A DNA stretch of 33,663 nucleotides from an uncultured Lachnospiraceae bacterium (lineage in GTDB: Bacteria; Bacillota; Clostridia; Lachnospirales; Lachnospiraceae): NCBI GenBank assembly GCA_944383965.1, contig CALWRQ010000018.1, positions 1-33,663 on the forward strand, read 5' to 3'. The position numbers and the translations under genes were made by a program. The first letter of the stretch is position 1. Each line of letters starts with the position of its first letter. The notes beneath the pieces were generated by a model. The model worked only from the letters and a program-made list of their open reading frames with translations, had not been told where the DNA came from and did no database searches. Below, piece after piece: positions 15,220-23,037 of the stretch.

Positions 15220-16326
15220 TTATTGATTATTTTCTGTCCAGACTCCGTTGCGGTCAACCCGGTAGCCGTCAGGCGTCAGGCAATCTGTCACCATCTGACC
15301 GTTTTCGTCCAGGTAATACCACTTGCCCTCTGATTCCAGCCATCCTGTCTTCATGGCACCGCTTTCCTTCATATAATACCAGCGGGAACCGTCCAGGATC
15401 CATCCGGTTTTCATAGCGCCGGAATGGTTCATGTAGTACCAATTTCCGTCAACCCAGGTCCATCCGGTTTTCATATCCCCTGCGGGACCGCAGAAATACC
15501 ACTTTCCATCCTGCAGGATCCATCCGGTTTTCATGAGACCGTCTTCCCCGAAATAGTACCACTTTCCGCCGACCATTCCCCACTGACCGGCTGCATAGGT
15601 TCCGTCTGTCTTTTTAAACCTCCAGAAACTGCCGTCCCAGGACCAGGTTCCGGTAATGGTGTTCTGGTTTGCCGCCAGATCCGATTCCGAAGAATGCTCT
15701 TTCCTGACGGAATCCGTGTTTTTGTCCTCCTCCGGTTCCTGAGGACGGGAAGGTTCTTCCGGGACAGGTGTTGTTTCCTCCGGCTCAGACGGTGTTTGTC
15801 CCGATCCGTCCGTTTCACTCTCAGAAAGAGTAAGAACAAAGCTTTCATTATTTCCGTAATCGGTGATCTGGTTCACCTGATGAAAGCTGTTTACTGTCTC
15901 TGCAGAGATCAGGGACAGCTCTGCCGTCCCTTCACCCTCTACCTGAATGGTTCCGAGAGTACTTTCCTCCCGGGAAAGCACTGTGCTTCGGCCGGATACA
16001 TAAACGCTGAGGATTCCATCCTCAAAAAACGCTTCTCTCACTTCTCCTGTCTTCTCATCACCGGAAAAATCCATGGAGGCATCCCAGATCTCGTCACCGT
16101 CAATCCTGAATTTCAGGCAGAAGCCTGTCACATCCTCCAGATCATCTTCCGGCTGGATTCTGAGCGTCACATCCGCACGGTCTCCTTCCGATGTGGGATG
16201 GAAGGCTGCAAAACGGTCCTGCCTGCTCACCGCCGCCGTATAAAGGGGGCGGACTGCCAGAATTACTGCCAGGACGGCTCCTCCCAGGAGCCATCCTTTC
16301 TTCTTGTTCCATTTCTGTTTTTTCAT
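15220..16326 (-). CDS. Cell-wall-binding protein with a cohesin-like domain
   Basis: The 368-residue exported protein starts with a basic region and one hydrophobic helix (11-30), serving as signal peptide or anchor. Residues about 50-168 look like a cohesin beta-sandwich: alternating VTLRI, GFCLKFRI, GILSVYVSG, then LGTIQVEGEGTAELSLIS. An acidic Pro/Glu/Ser linker (170-220) leads to about six CW-binding repeats of 20 residues (226-368), with recurring GKWYYxxxxGxMKTGW; these bind choline-substituted or other wall polymers. The start overlaps the stop of the M60 metallopeptidase as ATGA (16323-16326), so the two are translated together. Since that protease has a dockerin, this may be its surface receptor. 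The cohesin call rests on pattern only and is the uncertain part; the wall-binding part is firm. Confidence 0.75.
   Translation of the reverse strand: MKKQKWNKKKGWLLGGAVLAVILAVRPLYTAAVSRQDRFAAFHPTSEGDRADVTLRIQPEDDLEDVTGFCLKFRIDGDEIWDASMDFSGDEKTGEVREAFFEDGILSVYVSGRSTVLSREESTLGTIQVEGEGTAELSLISAETVNSFHQVNQITDYGNNESFVLTLSESETDGSGQTPSEPEETTPVPEEPSRPQEPEEDKNTDSVRKEHSSESDLAANQNTITGTWSWDGSFWRFKKTDGTYAAGQWGMVGGKWYYFGEDGLMKTGWILQDGKWYFCGPAGDMKTGWTWVDGNWYYMNHSGAMKTGWILDGSRWYYMKESGAMKTGWLESEGKWYYLDENGQMVTDCLTPDGYRVDRNGVWTENNQ
15322..15561 (-). repeat. Four in-frame 60-bp repeats encoding CW-binding units
   Basis: The block CATCCGGTTTTCAT recurs at 15401, 15461 and 15521, with a diverged copy (CATCCTGTCTTCAT) at 15341, an exact 60-base period. 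Each unit encodes 20 residues with MKTGW and WYY. The high similarity at DNA level suggests recent duplication or homogenisation and makes the copy number prone to change. Confidence 0.9.
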
Positions 16327-19300
16327 CGGTTCATCCCCTCTTCTTCTGTCTGAAGACTGATTTTCTGCAGAGATTCACGGTCCGGAACGGAAAGCCATAG
16401 GGTGTCGCTGACCATACGGGCGCCTTCGTTTGTAAGGGCGTCATCCACCCGGTAAAGCTCTGCTCTTACCTTTTCCGGAAGATCCCGGTCCTCCCAGGTT
16501 CCCGGTTCCAGATAATATACCCAGAAGCCTTCGCTGGTGTCCAGAAGATCTCCCTCCGGAGCAGGAGCAAAGATTACCTGACTGGCTACCGCATCTCCCG
16601 TTTCTTTCTCTTCTCCGGTTACAATCATTCCGGTTCCGTCATAAAGAAGGACGGTGTTGTAAGCCGGACTTCCCTTATACGCCCCTGTAAAGATCAGGGA
16701 TCCTGCAGGAATTTCCACCATTTCTCCTCCGATGGTTCCGGCTGTGTAATTTTCTTCCAGAATTCCTACTGCTCCCGTACGGGAGAATTCCACGTTATCT
16801 CCGGTCTGTCCCAGAAGGCTCAGCTCTGCCACAGAGATTTCCTTGCCTTTTTTTCCCACAGCCGTGAATCGTACATAGGCTGCTTCCACGGTTTCCAGGC
16901 CGTTCTGTTCGTCAATAAAATATACTTTTCCTGTCTCATCTGTGTGCTGGAGGTGCAGTTCCGTCCAGCTTCCGCTTTCTCCGGTCATGCTGATCTCCAG
17001 CCGGAAATCTCCGGTCTGCTCACTGCCGGACTCATACAGGAAACCGGTAAGAAGCTCGTTGCTGTTCAGGCTGATGGTAATCTGCGGATCAGCGCCGGAA
17101 GCTTTTCCTGTATACACGGTTCCGCTCTGATTGTCAATTACTTTATTGATCGCTTCCTTTGCAGGTTCGCAGGGCATATCTTCATTTCCTGTGGCTGCAT
17201 CCTCAGAAGAAACCATATTGGTGGTAACGGTCCATCCGGACTTGGGTGCCACCCCGCCGTCGTGAGAAACTTTTACCGGTTCCAGCACCGTTTCTTCCGT
17301 AGGATACAGGAACTTGTCATATCCCACTGCAGAATAGGTAAATACGCGATTATTGATCGTTTCAATGGTATCCGTAAAAGTAACCGTTCCGTTTCCGTCC
17401 GTGATTTCCACAAAACCAACGGGCACTTTCTGTTCTTTTCCTTCCACCGTGTTGGTGCGGAAAATCTCATATCCCAGCATGGAGTCATCTCCGGCGTCAT
17501 TGGAAAGGGTCAGAGTCACCTGATTCCTGCCCGGTGTATACTGGATTTCCGCATTCACGTTCACGCCAAGGGCCCGGGAAGGAGTCTGACTGTTTTCCAT
17601 GGCATATGCTCTCGCTTCATCATTCACAAGCCAGATCGCCCGTTCCTCTTTTTCAAACCGTGCCGCATAGGCTTCTGTCACAGAATCCGGTTTCATACCC
17701 CAGCGGCGGAAGAATTCCAGAACGTTCCGGTTTGCTGCCGCACAGGCAAGCCTCATAAGCTTGTTGTCCTTATCTCCGCTGCTGAGATCCAGACCGGCTC
17801 CGGCTTCCGGAAGCCGGCTGAGATCCCCACGGATGTAGGTGTCGATCCGGGCAAATACCAGACTGCTGAACAGGTCCTCATAATTATCGTACAGTTTATA
17901 GTTGTATCCGTTTCTGTCATAAGCCAGGTGGAATTGCCAGTACATTCCCAGCTGGGTAAACACATCAGCCGCTGCTCCCTGAACGCCGGACGTTACCTTG
18001 TCATAGACATTTTCATAGCTGAAACGGACACTGTTTCTGGTGTCGTCTGCCTGAGACAGAATGGAGAAATAGTTGTTGGTCACTTCTGCTACGGCATAGA
18101 GTCCCTCATTGATCTCATGGCCGATCTCATGAGCAATTCCCCATCCGAAATAGGTATCTTTCCCGGTCCGCTTTCCGTTTTCATCGATTTCCACAGGACT
18201 GCCCTGAACCATGGGGGGAAGGGAATCCCATTCAATTCCGATGCTCTTGCCTCCGGCATGCATGAAAGCTCCGTCAAACTGTCTCTTATAACGGATATTC
18301 AGACGGCTGGAAGGAAGAAGATTTTTTCCTGCGGTGCCTTCCGCATCGGTCAGGCCCTTATGCTGATAGAACAGGAGAACCATATCTTCCATGGCTCTGG
18401 CGGAGTTCACCAGTTTTTCTGCTGCCTCGTCCGTATCTGTGCCTTTTCCGCCCAGTCCGTTCAGAACCTGGCTGGAAGCCAGAGAAAGCATCATATTGTC
18501 CATCACAATATCCGTGGCATTCAGAATGCAGTTTTCCGGTTCAAAGGAGTGCTCACTGTGAAGCTGCTGATGCTGTTCTTCCATATCCGCTACCGCTTTT
18601 TTCAGCTCTTCCACATAATCTTTTGCCAGCGCCAGACGTTCTTCCTCGGAGGATGCTTTCGTCAGGTCCAGAACCGGAATCTCGTTTCCGCCCAGGACAC
18701 GGACGCCGTAGGTTTCCGCTCCTTTTGCACCGGTATATTCAATATAAAGGGAGCCTCCTGCTTCTTCCTTCATATCTGTAATCTTTCCCAGATCAACGAT
18801 ATTGGCTCCCACGGTCAGCGGGATGCCGTCCTGATACCAGTTGTAGGGATCTGCATGGTACTGACTGTAGACAAGCTTCAGATTGGTGGAATCTCCCGTT
18901 TTCTTTCCCGGACTTCCCACATAGATCACCAGCTGATCGCCGCTTCCTGCAGAGATCCCCAAAGGCTGCCAGGCGTTCAGTCCGCTCAGGAAGGAAATAT
19001 GACTGTCTGCCGCCCTGGTTACATGATGATTGACTGTCATGATCTTATGAGGATCCTGGTCATTCAGAAGCCGCTCCGCATTATCCAGCTCCAGTGTGAG
19101 GTACTCCTTGTGGGGATGAAGTTCCCCGCTTCTGTCATCCGGAATGAGAAGCTGCTCTCTCAGCTCCAGGATGGATCCTTCATCCGTTTCCGGTTTCAGC
19201 TGCAGGTGCATATCATCCTGATAAAGTCCTCCGATCCTTGCCTCCAGATCGTCATATTCATAAAATTTCAGTTCCGCAATACTGATCCGTCTTGCCCATC

Positions 19301-21965
19301 CCGTCGTCAGATTGACCTGGATCCGCTTTGCCGTAAACGGTTCATTTGCCTGGAATTCATAGTAGGATTTTCCGTTTTCGCTGCTGACTTTTCGAAATCT
19401 TCCTTCAATCTTCCGGAAAGCTCCCCCGTCTTCCTCCCAGGCATATACAGACTGACCGGTGTAGCTGCTGGTCTGATCGTCATCGGGAACGATCACGATC
19501 GTATCCAGATATACCGGTTCCGTAAACACCACGACAGGGCTTTTTCCATATCCGCTGAAATTGGGGTAATTCACACCGGTGTCCCAGTCTCCTACGACCC
19601 ATGCGGTAGAATAATCCCCGTCTACCATATCCGGAGTCAGTTCTTCGTTCATATTCATATTCAGAACCGACTGGATCTTTTCTGTTTTCACCTGTCCGTC
19701 CACCGGCCAGTTGATCAGCTTATAATTGGGCGTCACAGGAGGATCCAGGGTTCTTGTTGCCGACACATAGATTTCAGAGGGAGCTCCTGTTCCCAGCTCA
19801 TTGGTTCCCGTAAGGTAAATCTCATACTCCGTTCGGTCTTCCAGATCTGTGAGCGTACAGGACGTACCTGCCAGAACCTCCACAGACTCATAGGCTGCTG
19901 CCGGATCCTCACTTTTGATCCGGTAATATACCGTGTAGGAATCCGTATCCTCCATGTTCTTCCAGGACACGCTCAGCTTTTTATACCCCGGAGTAATGGA
20001 AATTCCCTCCGGCGGTGCCGGGAGCTCATCCACCCGGGGAGTGGCTGTCACGGAAGAGGACCACTCGCTGCTCCAGCTGCTGCCGCTCACAGAACGCACC
20101 CGGACCATGTAAGGCGTACCGTTTTTCAGTTTTTCATTCTGAAAGCGGTCCACCGTTCTGGAGGTTTCCGTAAAGGGACCGAGGATTTCTTTCTTCCCGC
20201 CCTGTTCAATTTCCAGCTGGTATCCGGTCACGTTGGGAATCCGGTTCCAGTAAACCGTAAAGGATTTATTTTCCTCCACAATTGCATTTCGGTCGATAAC
20301 GGGAGTGCTTACCTGCGGCTCCGGGATCCGGCTGGACATATCGTCAAAAAACTCCACCTTGGAAATCTCGGCCAGATTCAGGGATCCGCCCTCCTCTGCC
20401 GCCACAGTCTTGGTGATCCGGATGGTAACCTTTTTAACTGCCTTTTTTCCACCCAGATCCAGTACGATCGTTCCGTCATTTTCCTGAACTGCTGTGATTC
20501 CTCCCGACCTGGCACGCAGCCGGGAACGAAGGCCGGCCTTGGCAATCGTCACTGTCCGGGAAGACTCTTCTCCGTCGATCTCCACAATAATCTCTCCCCC
20601 GTCGATCCGATTGGAAGCTTCCGCGGGCTGTTGGATCACCATTCCATTGATGTTCATGGCCTGTCCTTCTCTGGCTTCCATGGACATGACAATGGGATTC
20701 GCTGCGCTGACTTCTCCCTCGCCGGAAGCACTCACTGCCACAGAAGTCCCGACGGCACCCTTCATCAGAAGTTCCAGGTCGCTGCTGTCAATTCCCTCCA
20801 GCTCCAGCTCTTCTGCGCGGATCAGCGCCAGGTATTCCACTGAGGAGGAAACCCTGCTGTTTTCGTAGAACAGGGTAAAATAATGAAGATCAAGAAGATC
20901 CGTCGTTCCATCCCCGTTCAGATCCCCCTCTTCGTCTCCGTCAGGAAGGGCCTGCAGGATCAGCTCTCTGTCCTCTCTGTTGATTGTTCCGTCTCCGTTC
21001 AAGTCTCCCAGCCGGATAATTCCGGGATGCCGCTCCTCTTCCGATCCCTGCTGATACTGATCCAGCAGCGTGACTTTTGCCATGCTGTCTTTTACTGTAA
21101 CGGTCTGAGTAAAGCGTTCATAGCCTCTGGCACTGACTGTGAGCTCATATCTGCCCTGAGGAAGGTCATAGAATGTGTAAAATCCCTGATTTCCGGCCAT
21201 GCTCCCTGCTCCTGTCTCAGAGGCGCTCGCATAGGAAAACGGTTCCAGGGAAAGGAACTCCGGACCGTAAAAGAACGATTCCCCCTCATCTCCGGACTGC
21301 TTTCCGGAAAGAACCAGTGTGAAAACAGGCTCCTCAGACAGGCCAAGGAGGGACTGGATCTCCACCTGCAGGGCCCCTGTAACCGGTTCTTCATCCGGAG
21401 CTTCCTCCAAAGGAGCTTTTTCTGAGCTTTCATCCGCAGGTTCCTCTGCATCGGTCAGCTCTCCCTCGCTGTCGTCAGCGGACTCGCTTTCCGGCTCTTC
21501 CTCTGTTTCCGGAGGAAGCAATTCATCTGTCTCCTCTTCGCCGTCAGGCCGGCCATCGTCTCCGTCAGCCCCCGGATTTCCGGGATCAGTTTCTTCCGGA
21601 TGGTCTTCTCCGGAAGCAGGAGGAACCTCCACGGGATTGTCCTCCTGACCGGAAGAAGGTTCTTCCTCCGGCTCTGTTTCATTTTCTGAAGGCATCTCCT
21701 GATCCTGACTTTCGTCTCCTTCGGTGTTCCCGTCAGCATTCTCTTCCTTTTCAGAAGAACTGCTGCTTTCATTCCTGCTGTCTTCTCCGTCAGACGGGCT
21801 GCTTTCTGTCGAATCGCTGTCAGACGGGTTTTCATTTTCCGGCCCTTCTGCAACAGTCAGGCTCATTGCCATGTCATTGGCAGCAAAAGCCGTGCTTCCG
21901 AACACGTTTTGGGATGCGATGCACAGAGTCAAAAAATATGCTGCCGCTTTCGCTGTCGTCTTCAT
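16323..21965 (-). CDS. Secreted M60-family metallopeptidase with dockerin, Fn3 and discoidin-like modules
   Basis: This 1880-residue protein has a signal peptide (1-28, ending STAFA), an acidic Ser/Glu/Pro linker (about 40-195), a CnaB/carboxypeptidase-regulatory-like fold (197-300), and a type I dockerin (317-369) with two loops GDLNGDGTINRED and GDLNGDGTTDLLD that keep the calcium-binding D/N/D/D positions. A beta-rich segment (375-545), two Fn3-like domains (553-645, 650-740) and an F5/8-type sugar-binding-like domain (759-904) follow. The M60 region (about 909-1447) carries HEIGHE at 1279-1284 and Glu1294. Another Fn3-like and F5/8-like pair (1464-1719) and an unrecognised C-terminal domain end it. 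M60 enzymes cut mucin-type O-glycoproteins. There is no LPXTG anchor. The ATG at 21965 was chosen for its GGGAG box and signal peptide; the longer frame has none. Confidence 0.9.
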   Translation of the reverse strand: MKTTAKAAAYFLTLCIASQNVFGSTAFAANDMAMSLTVAEGPENENPSDSDSTESSPSDGEDSRNESSSSSEKEENADGNTEGDESQDQEMPSENETEPEEEPSSGQEDNPVEVPPASGEDHPEETDPGNPGADGDDGRPDGEEETDELLPPETEEEPESESADDSEGELTDAEEPADESSEKAPLEEAPDEEPVTGALQVEIQSLLGLSEEPVFTLVLSGKQSGDEGESFFYGPEFLSLEPFSYASASETGAGSMAGNQGFYTFYDLPQGRYELTVSARGYERFTQTVTVKDSMAKVTLLDQYQQGSEEERHPGIIRLGDLNGDGTINREDRELILQALPDGDEEGDLNGDGTTDLLDLHYFTLFYENSRVSSSVEYLALIRAEELELEGIDSSDLELLMKGAVGTSVAVSASGEGEVSAANPIVMSMEAREGQAMNINGMVIQQPAEASNRIDGGEIIVEIDGEESSRTVTIAKAGLRSRLRARSGGITAVQENDGTIVLDLGGKKAVKKVTIRITKTVAAEEGGSLNLAEISKVEFFDDMSSRIPEPQVSTPVIDRNAIVEENKSFTVYWNRIPNVTGYQLEIEQGGKKEILGPFTETSRTVDRFQNEKLKNGTPYMVRVRSVSGSSWSSEWSSSVTATPRVDELPAPPEGISITPGYKKLSVSWKNMEDTDSYTVYYRIKSEDPAAAYESVEVLAGTSCTLTDLEDRTEYEIYLTGTNELGTGAPSEIYVSATRTLDPPVTPNYKLINWPVDGQVKTEKIQSVLNMNMNEELTPDMVDGDYSTAWVVGDWDTGVNYPNFSGYGKSPVVVFTEPVYLDTIVIVPDDDQTSSYTGQSVYAWEEDGGAFRKIEGRFRKVSSENGKSYYEFQANEPFTAKRIQVNLTTGWARRISIAELKFYEYDDLEARIGGLYQDDMHLQLKPETDEGSILELREQLLIPDDRSGELHPHKEYLTLELDNAERLLNDQDPHKIMTVNHHVTRAADSHISFLSGLNAWQPLGISAGSGDQLVIYVGSPGKKTGDSTNLKLVYSQYHADPYNWYQDGIPLTVGANIVDLGKITDMKEEAGGSLYIEYTGAKGAETYGVRVLGGNEIPVLDLTKASSEEERLALAKDYVEELKKAVADMEEQHQQLHSEHSFEPENCILNATDIVMDNMMLSLASSQVLNGLGGKGTDTDEAAEKLVNSARAMEDMVLLFYQHKGLTDAEGTAGKNLLPSSRLNIRYKRQFDGAFMHAGGKSIGIEWDSLPPMVQGSPVEIDENGKRTGKDTYFGWGIAHEIGHEINEGLYAVAEVTNNYFSILSQADDTRNSVRFSYENVYDKVTSGVQGAAADVFTQLGMYWQFHLAYDRNGYNYKLYDNYEDLFSSLVFARIDTYIRGDLSRLPEAGAGLDLSSGDKDNKLMRLACAAANRNVLEFFRRWGMKPDSVTEAYAARFEKEERAIWLVNDEARAYAMENSQTPSRALGVNVNAEIQYTPGRNQVTLTLSNDAGDDSMLGYEIFRTNTVEGKEQKVPVGFVEITDGNGTVTFTDTIETINNRVFTYSAVGYDKFLYPTEETVLEPVKVSHDGGVAPKSGWTVTTNMVSSEDAATGNEDMPCEPAKEAINKVIDNQSGTVYTGKASGADPQITISLNSNELLTGFLYESGSEQTGDFRLEISMTGESGSWTELHLQHTDETGKVYFIDEQNGLETVEAAYVRFTAVGKKGKEISVAELSLLGQTGDNVEFSRTGAVGILEENYTAGTIGGEMVEIPAGSLIFTGAYKGSPAYNTVLLYDGTGMIVTGEEKETGDAVASQVIFAPAPEGDLLDTSEGFWVYYLEPGTWEDRDLPEKVRAELYRVDDALTNEGARMVSDTLWLSVPDRESLQKISLQTEEEGMNR

Positions 21966-22041
21966 TCTCTTGTTTCTCCCTTCATTCTGTATTTTTGAAC
22001 CGAAATCCGGTTCTTCTATAAATAAACTCCCGGAGGCGGGC

Positions 22042-22076
22042 AAAAAAAGTTCCGTTCCTGTGAGAAAGGAGCGGAA
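22042..22076 (-). terminator. Attenuator-like hairpin in the M60 operon leader
   Basis: On the minus strand TTCCGCTCCT pairs with AGGAACGGAA (nine of ten pairs, 22050-22076) around a seven-base loop. A run of seven T follows (22042-22048). It lies between the -10 box at 22131 and the start codon at 21965, so it would stop transcription before the gene unless overcome. No ligand-binding RNA class is recognised around it. Confidence 0.6.
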
Positions 22077-22130
22077 TTGCCTTATAACGGCCTGCCGGTC
22101 GCTGTTTTTACAGATAAAACCCAAGGATGT

Positions 22131-22136
22131 ATTATA
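22131..22136 (-). promoter_or_regulatory. Probable -10 box of the M60 operon
   Basis: A perfect TATAAT on the minus strand lies about 165 bases ahead of the ATG. No good -35 box is found at 16-19 bases upstream, so an activator is likely needed; the tandem repeats at 22216-22235 are a candidate site. Confidence 0.5.
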
Positions 22137-22215
22137 CAGAATATTGTCAGATTTTGCATCTTTTTTCTCGTTGTGTTTTCGACTATTTTTTGAAACAAGA
22201 GGAATTATTTGTTGT

Positions 22216-22235
22216 TAATTGTAACTAATTGTAAC
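22216..22235 (-). repeat. Two tandem 10-bp direct repeats upstream of the M60 operon
   Basis: TAATTGTAAC occurs twice in immediate succession (22216-22225 and 22226-22235). A period of about one helix turn is typical of dimeric response-regulator sites. The element is about 80 bases upstream of the -10 box at 22131. No regulator can be named. Confidence 0.65.
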
Positions 22236-22248
22236 ACTTGGACGAAAT

Positions 22249-22773
22249 TTATTTCTCTTTGGGAGGGAAAAAACGGTGCATATCCACCCGCTCCAGCTCC
22301 AGAAGTCTTATTTTTTTGTCCACTCCTCCCGCATATCCTGTCAGGCAGCCGTCTGCTCCCACCACCCGGTGGCAGGGAATTATGATTCCTACCGGATTAC
22401 GACCCACAGCGCCTCCGACTGCCTGAGGCGACATGCCGGTCCGTCCGCAGGCTTCTGCAATCCGCTTTCCGATTTCTCCATAGGTAATCGTATGACCGTA
22501 TGGAACCGGGCGCAGAACGGACCAGACTCGTTTCTGAAAATCTGTGCCTGTGATATGAAGCGGCGGGAAGAAATCCGGTTCCGATCCGGAAAAATAAATA
22601 TCCAGCCAGCGCATAGCCTGACGCAGAACCGGAGTCTCTTTTTCCAGAGCTTCCGGATCCAATCCTCTTCCGAAATATTTCTGGCCCTCAAACCACAGGC
22701 CTGTCAGTCCCATCGGATCAGCAGCCAGAAGGATCTCTCCCAGAGGCGACGGGTAACGCATCATGTACTGCAT
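22249..22773 (-). CDS. ogt: Methylated-DNA--protein-cysteine methyltransferase
   Basis: The 174-residue suicide repair enzyme takes the methyl group of O6-methylguanine onto its own cysteine. The active-site motif IIPCHRVVG holds Cys134. FQKRVWSVLRPVPYG (79-93) and AVGGAVGRNP (118-127) are the DNA-binding helix and the arginine-finger region. The N-terminal beta domain is short, as in Ogt. The ATG at 22773 was chosen because AAGGAG precedes it at the right distance; the extended frame has no ribosome site. It is unrelated in function to the surface-protein genes on either side of it. A TATAAT at 22805-22810 with TGGACT (22828-22833), spaced by 17 bases, gives it its own promoter. Confidence 0.95.
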   Translation of the reverse strand: MQYMMRYPSPLGEILLAADPMGLTGLWFEGQKYFGRGLDPEALEKETPVLRQAMRWLDIYFSGSEPDFFPPLHITGTDFQKRVWSVLRPVPYGHTITYGEIGKRIAEACGRTGMSPQAVGGAVGRNPVGIIIPCHRVVGADGCLTGYAGGVDKKIRLLELERVDMHRFFPPKEK

Positions 22774-22804
22774 CTGTCTTTTCTCCTTTTTCCATTTTCC
22801 ATAT

Positions 22805-22833
22805 ATTATAGCGGAAGCCGGCTGCAAAGTCCA
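22805..22833 (-). promoter_or_regulatory. Promoter of the ogt gene
   Basis: On the minus strand TATAAT (22805-22810) is preceded by 17 bases and TGGACT (22828-22833, four of six matches to TTGACA). Confidence 0.6.
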
Positions 22834-22937
22834 TTGAGCAAACCGGAATTTCCAGTTGCTTCCATAATGCTTTTGCACAAAAAAAGGAATTTCTTCCACG
22901 CTTTTCTGGTGCTTTCGGAAATTATGCAGCTTTACGC

Positions 22938-22966
22938 TTGACAGTTTTCCATTTTCCTACTAATAT
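22938..22966 (+). promoter_or_regulatory. Promoter of the LRR/InlB-repeat surface protein gene
   Basis: A perfect TTGACA (22938-22943) and TAATAT (22961-22966) are spaced by 17 bases, close to an ideal sigma-A promoter. An 8-base inverted repeat CAAAAACA/TGTTTTTG with an 11-base spacer follows at 22982-23008, in the leader just downstream. Confidence 0.85.
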
Positions 22967-22981
22967 AGTCAAATATAGTTT

Positions 22982-23008
22982 CAAAAACAATAACTATTTC
23001 TGTTTTTG
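22982..23008 (+). repeat. Inverted repeat in the leader of the surface protein gene
   Basis: CAAAAACA (22982-22989) and TGTTTTTG (23001-23008) are perfect reverse complements 11 bases apart. They lie about 15 bases after the -10 box and 30 bases before the GTG start, and are followed by TTTT. They could be a repressor operator or a weak RNA hairpin. Confidence 0.6.
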
Positions 23009-23037
23009 TTTTAAAATCAATAGAAGGAGGAATAGCT

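Noticed and set aside
15322..15561. Regular 60-bp repeats as a possible CRISPR array
   Set aside because: The repeats are in frame, encode CW-binding units, show no unique spacers and have no cas genes nearby.
16944..20843. A 1299-residue open frame on the plus strand opposite the M60 gene
   Set aside because: The amino acid composition is not protein-like (many His, Arg, Phe, Gly runs), there is no ribosome site, and the opposite strand has a clear multi-domain protein. It is a codon-bias shadow.
21965..22124. Longer N-terminus for the M60 protein
   Set aside because: It covers the leader hairpin and would hide the signal peptide; no ribosome site is seen before it.
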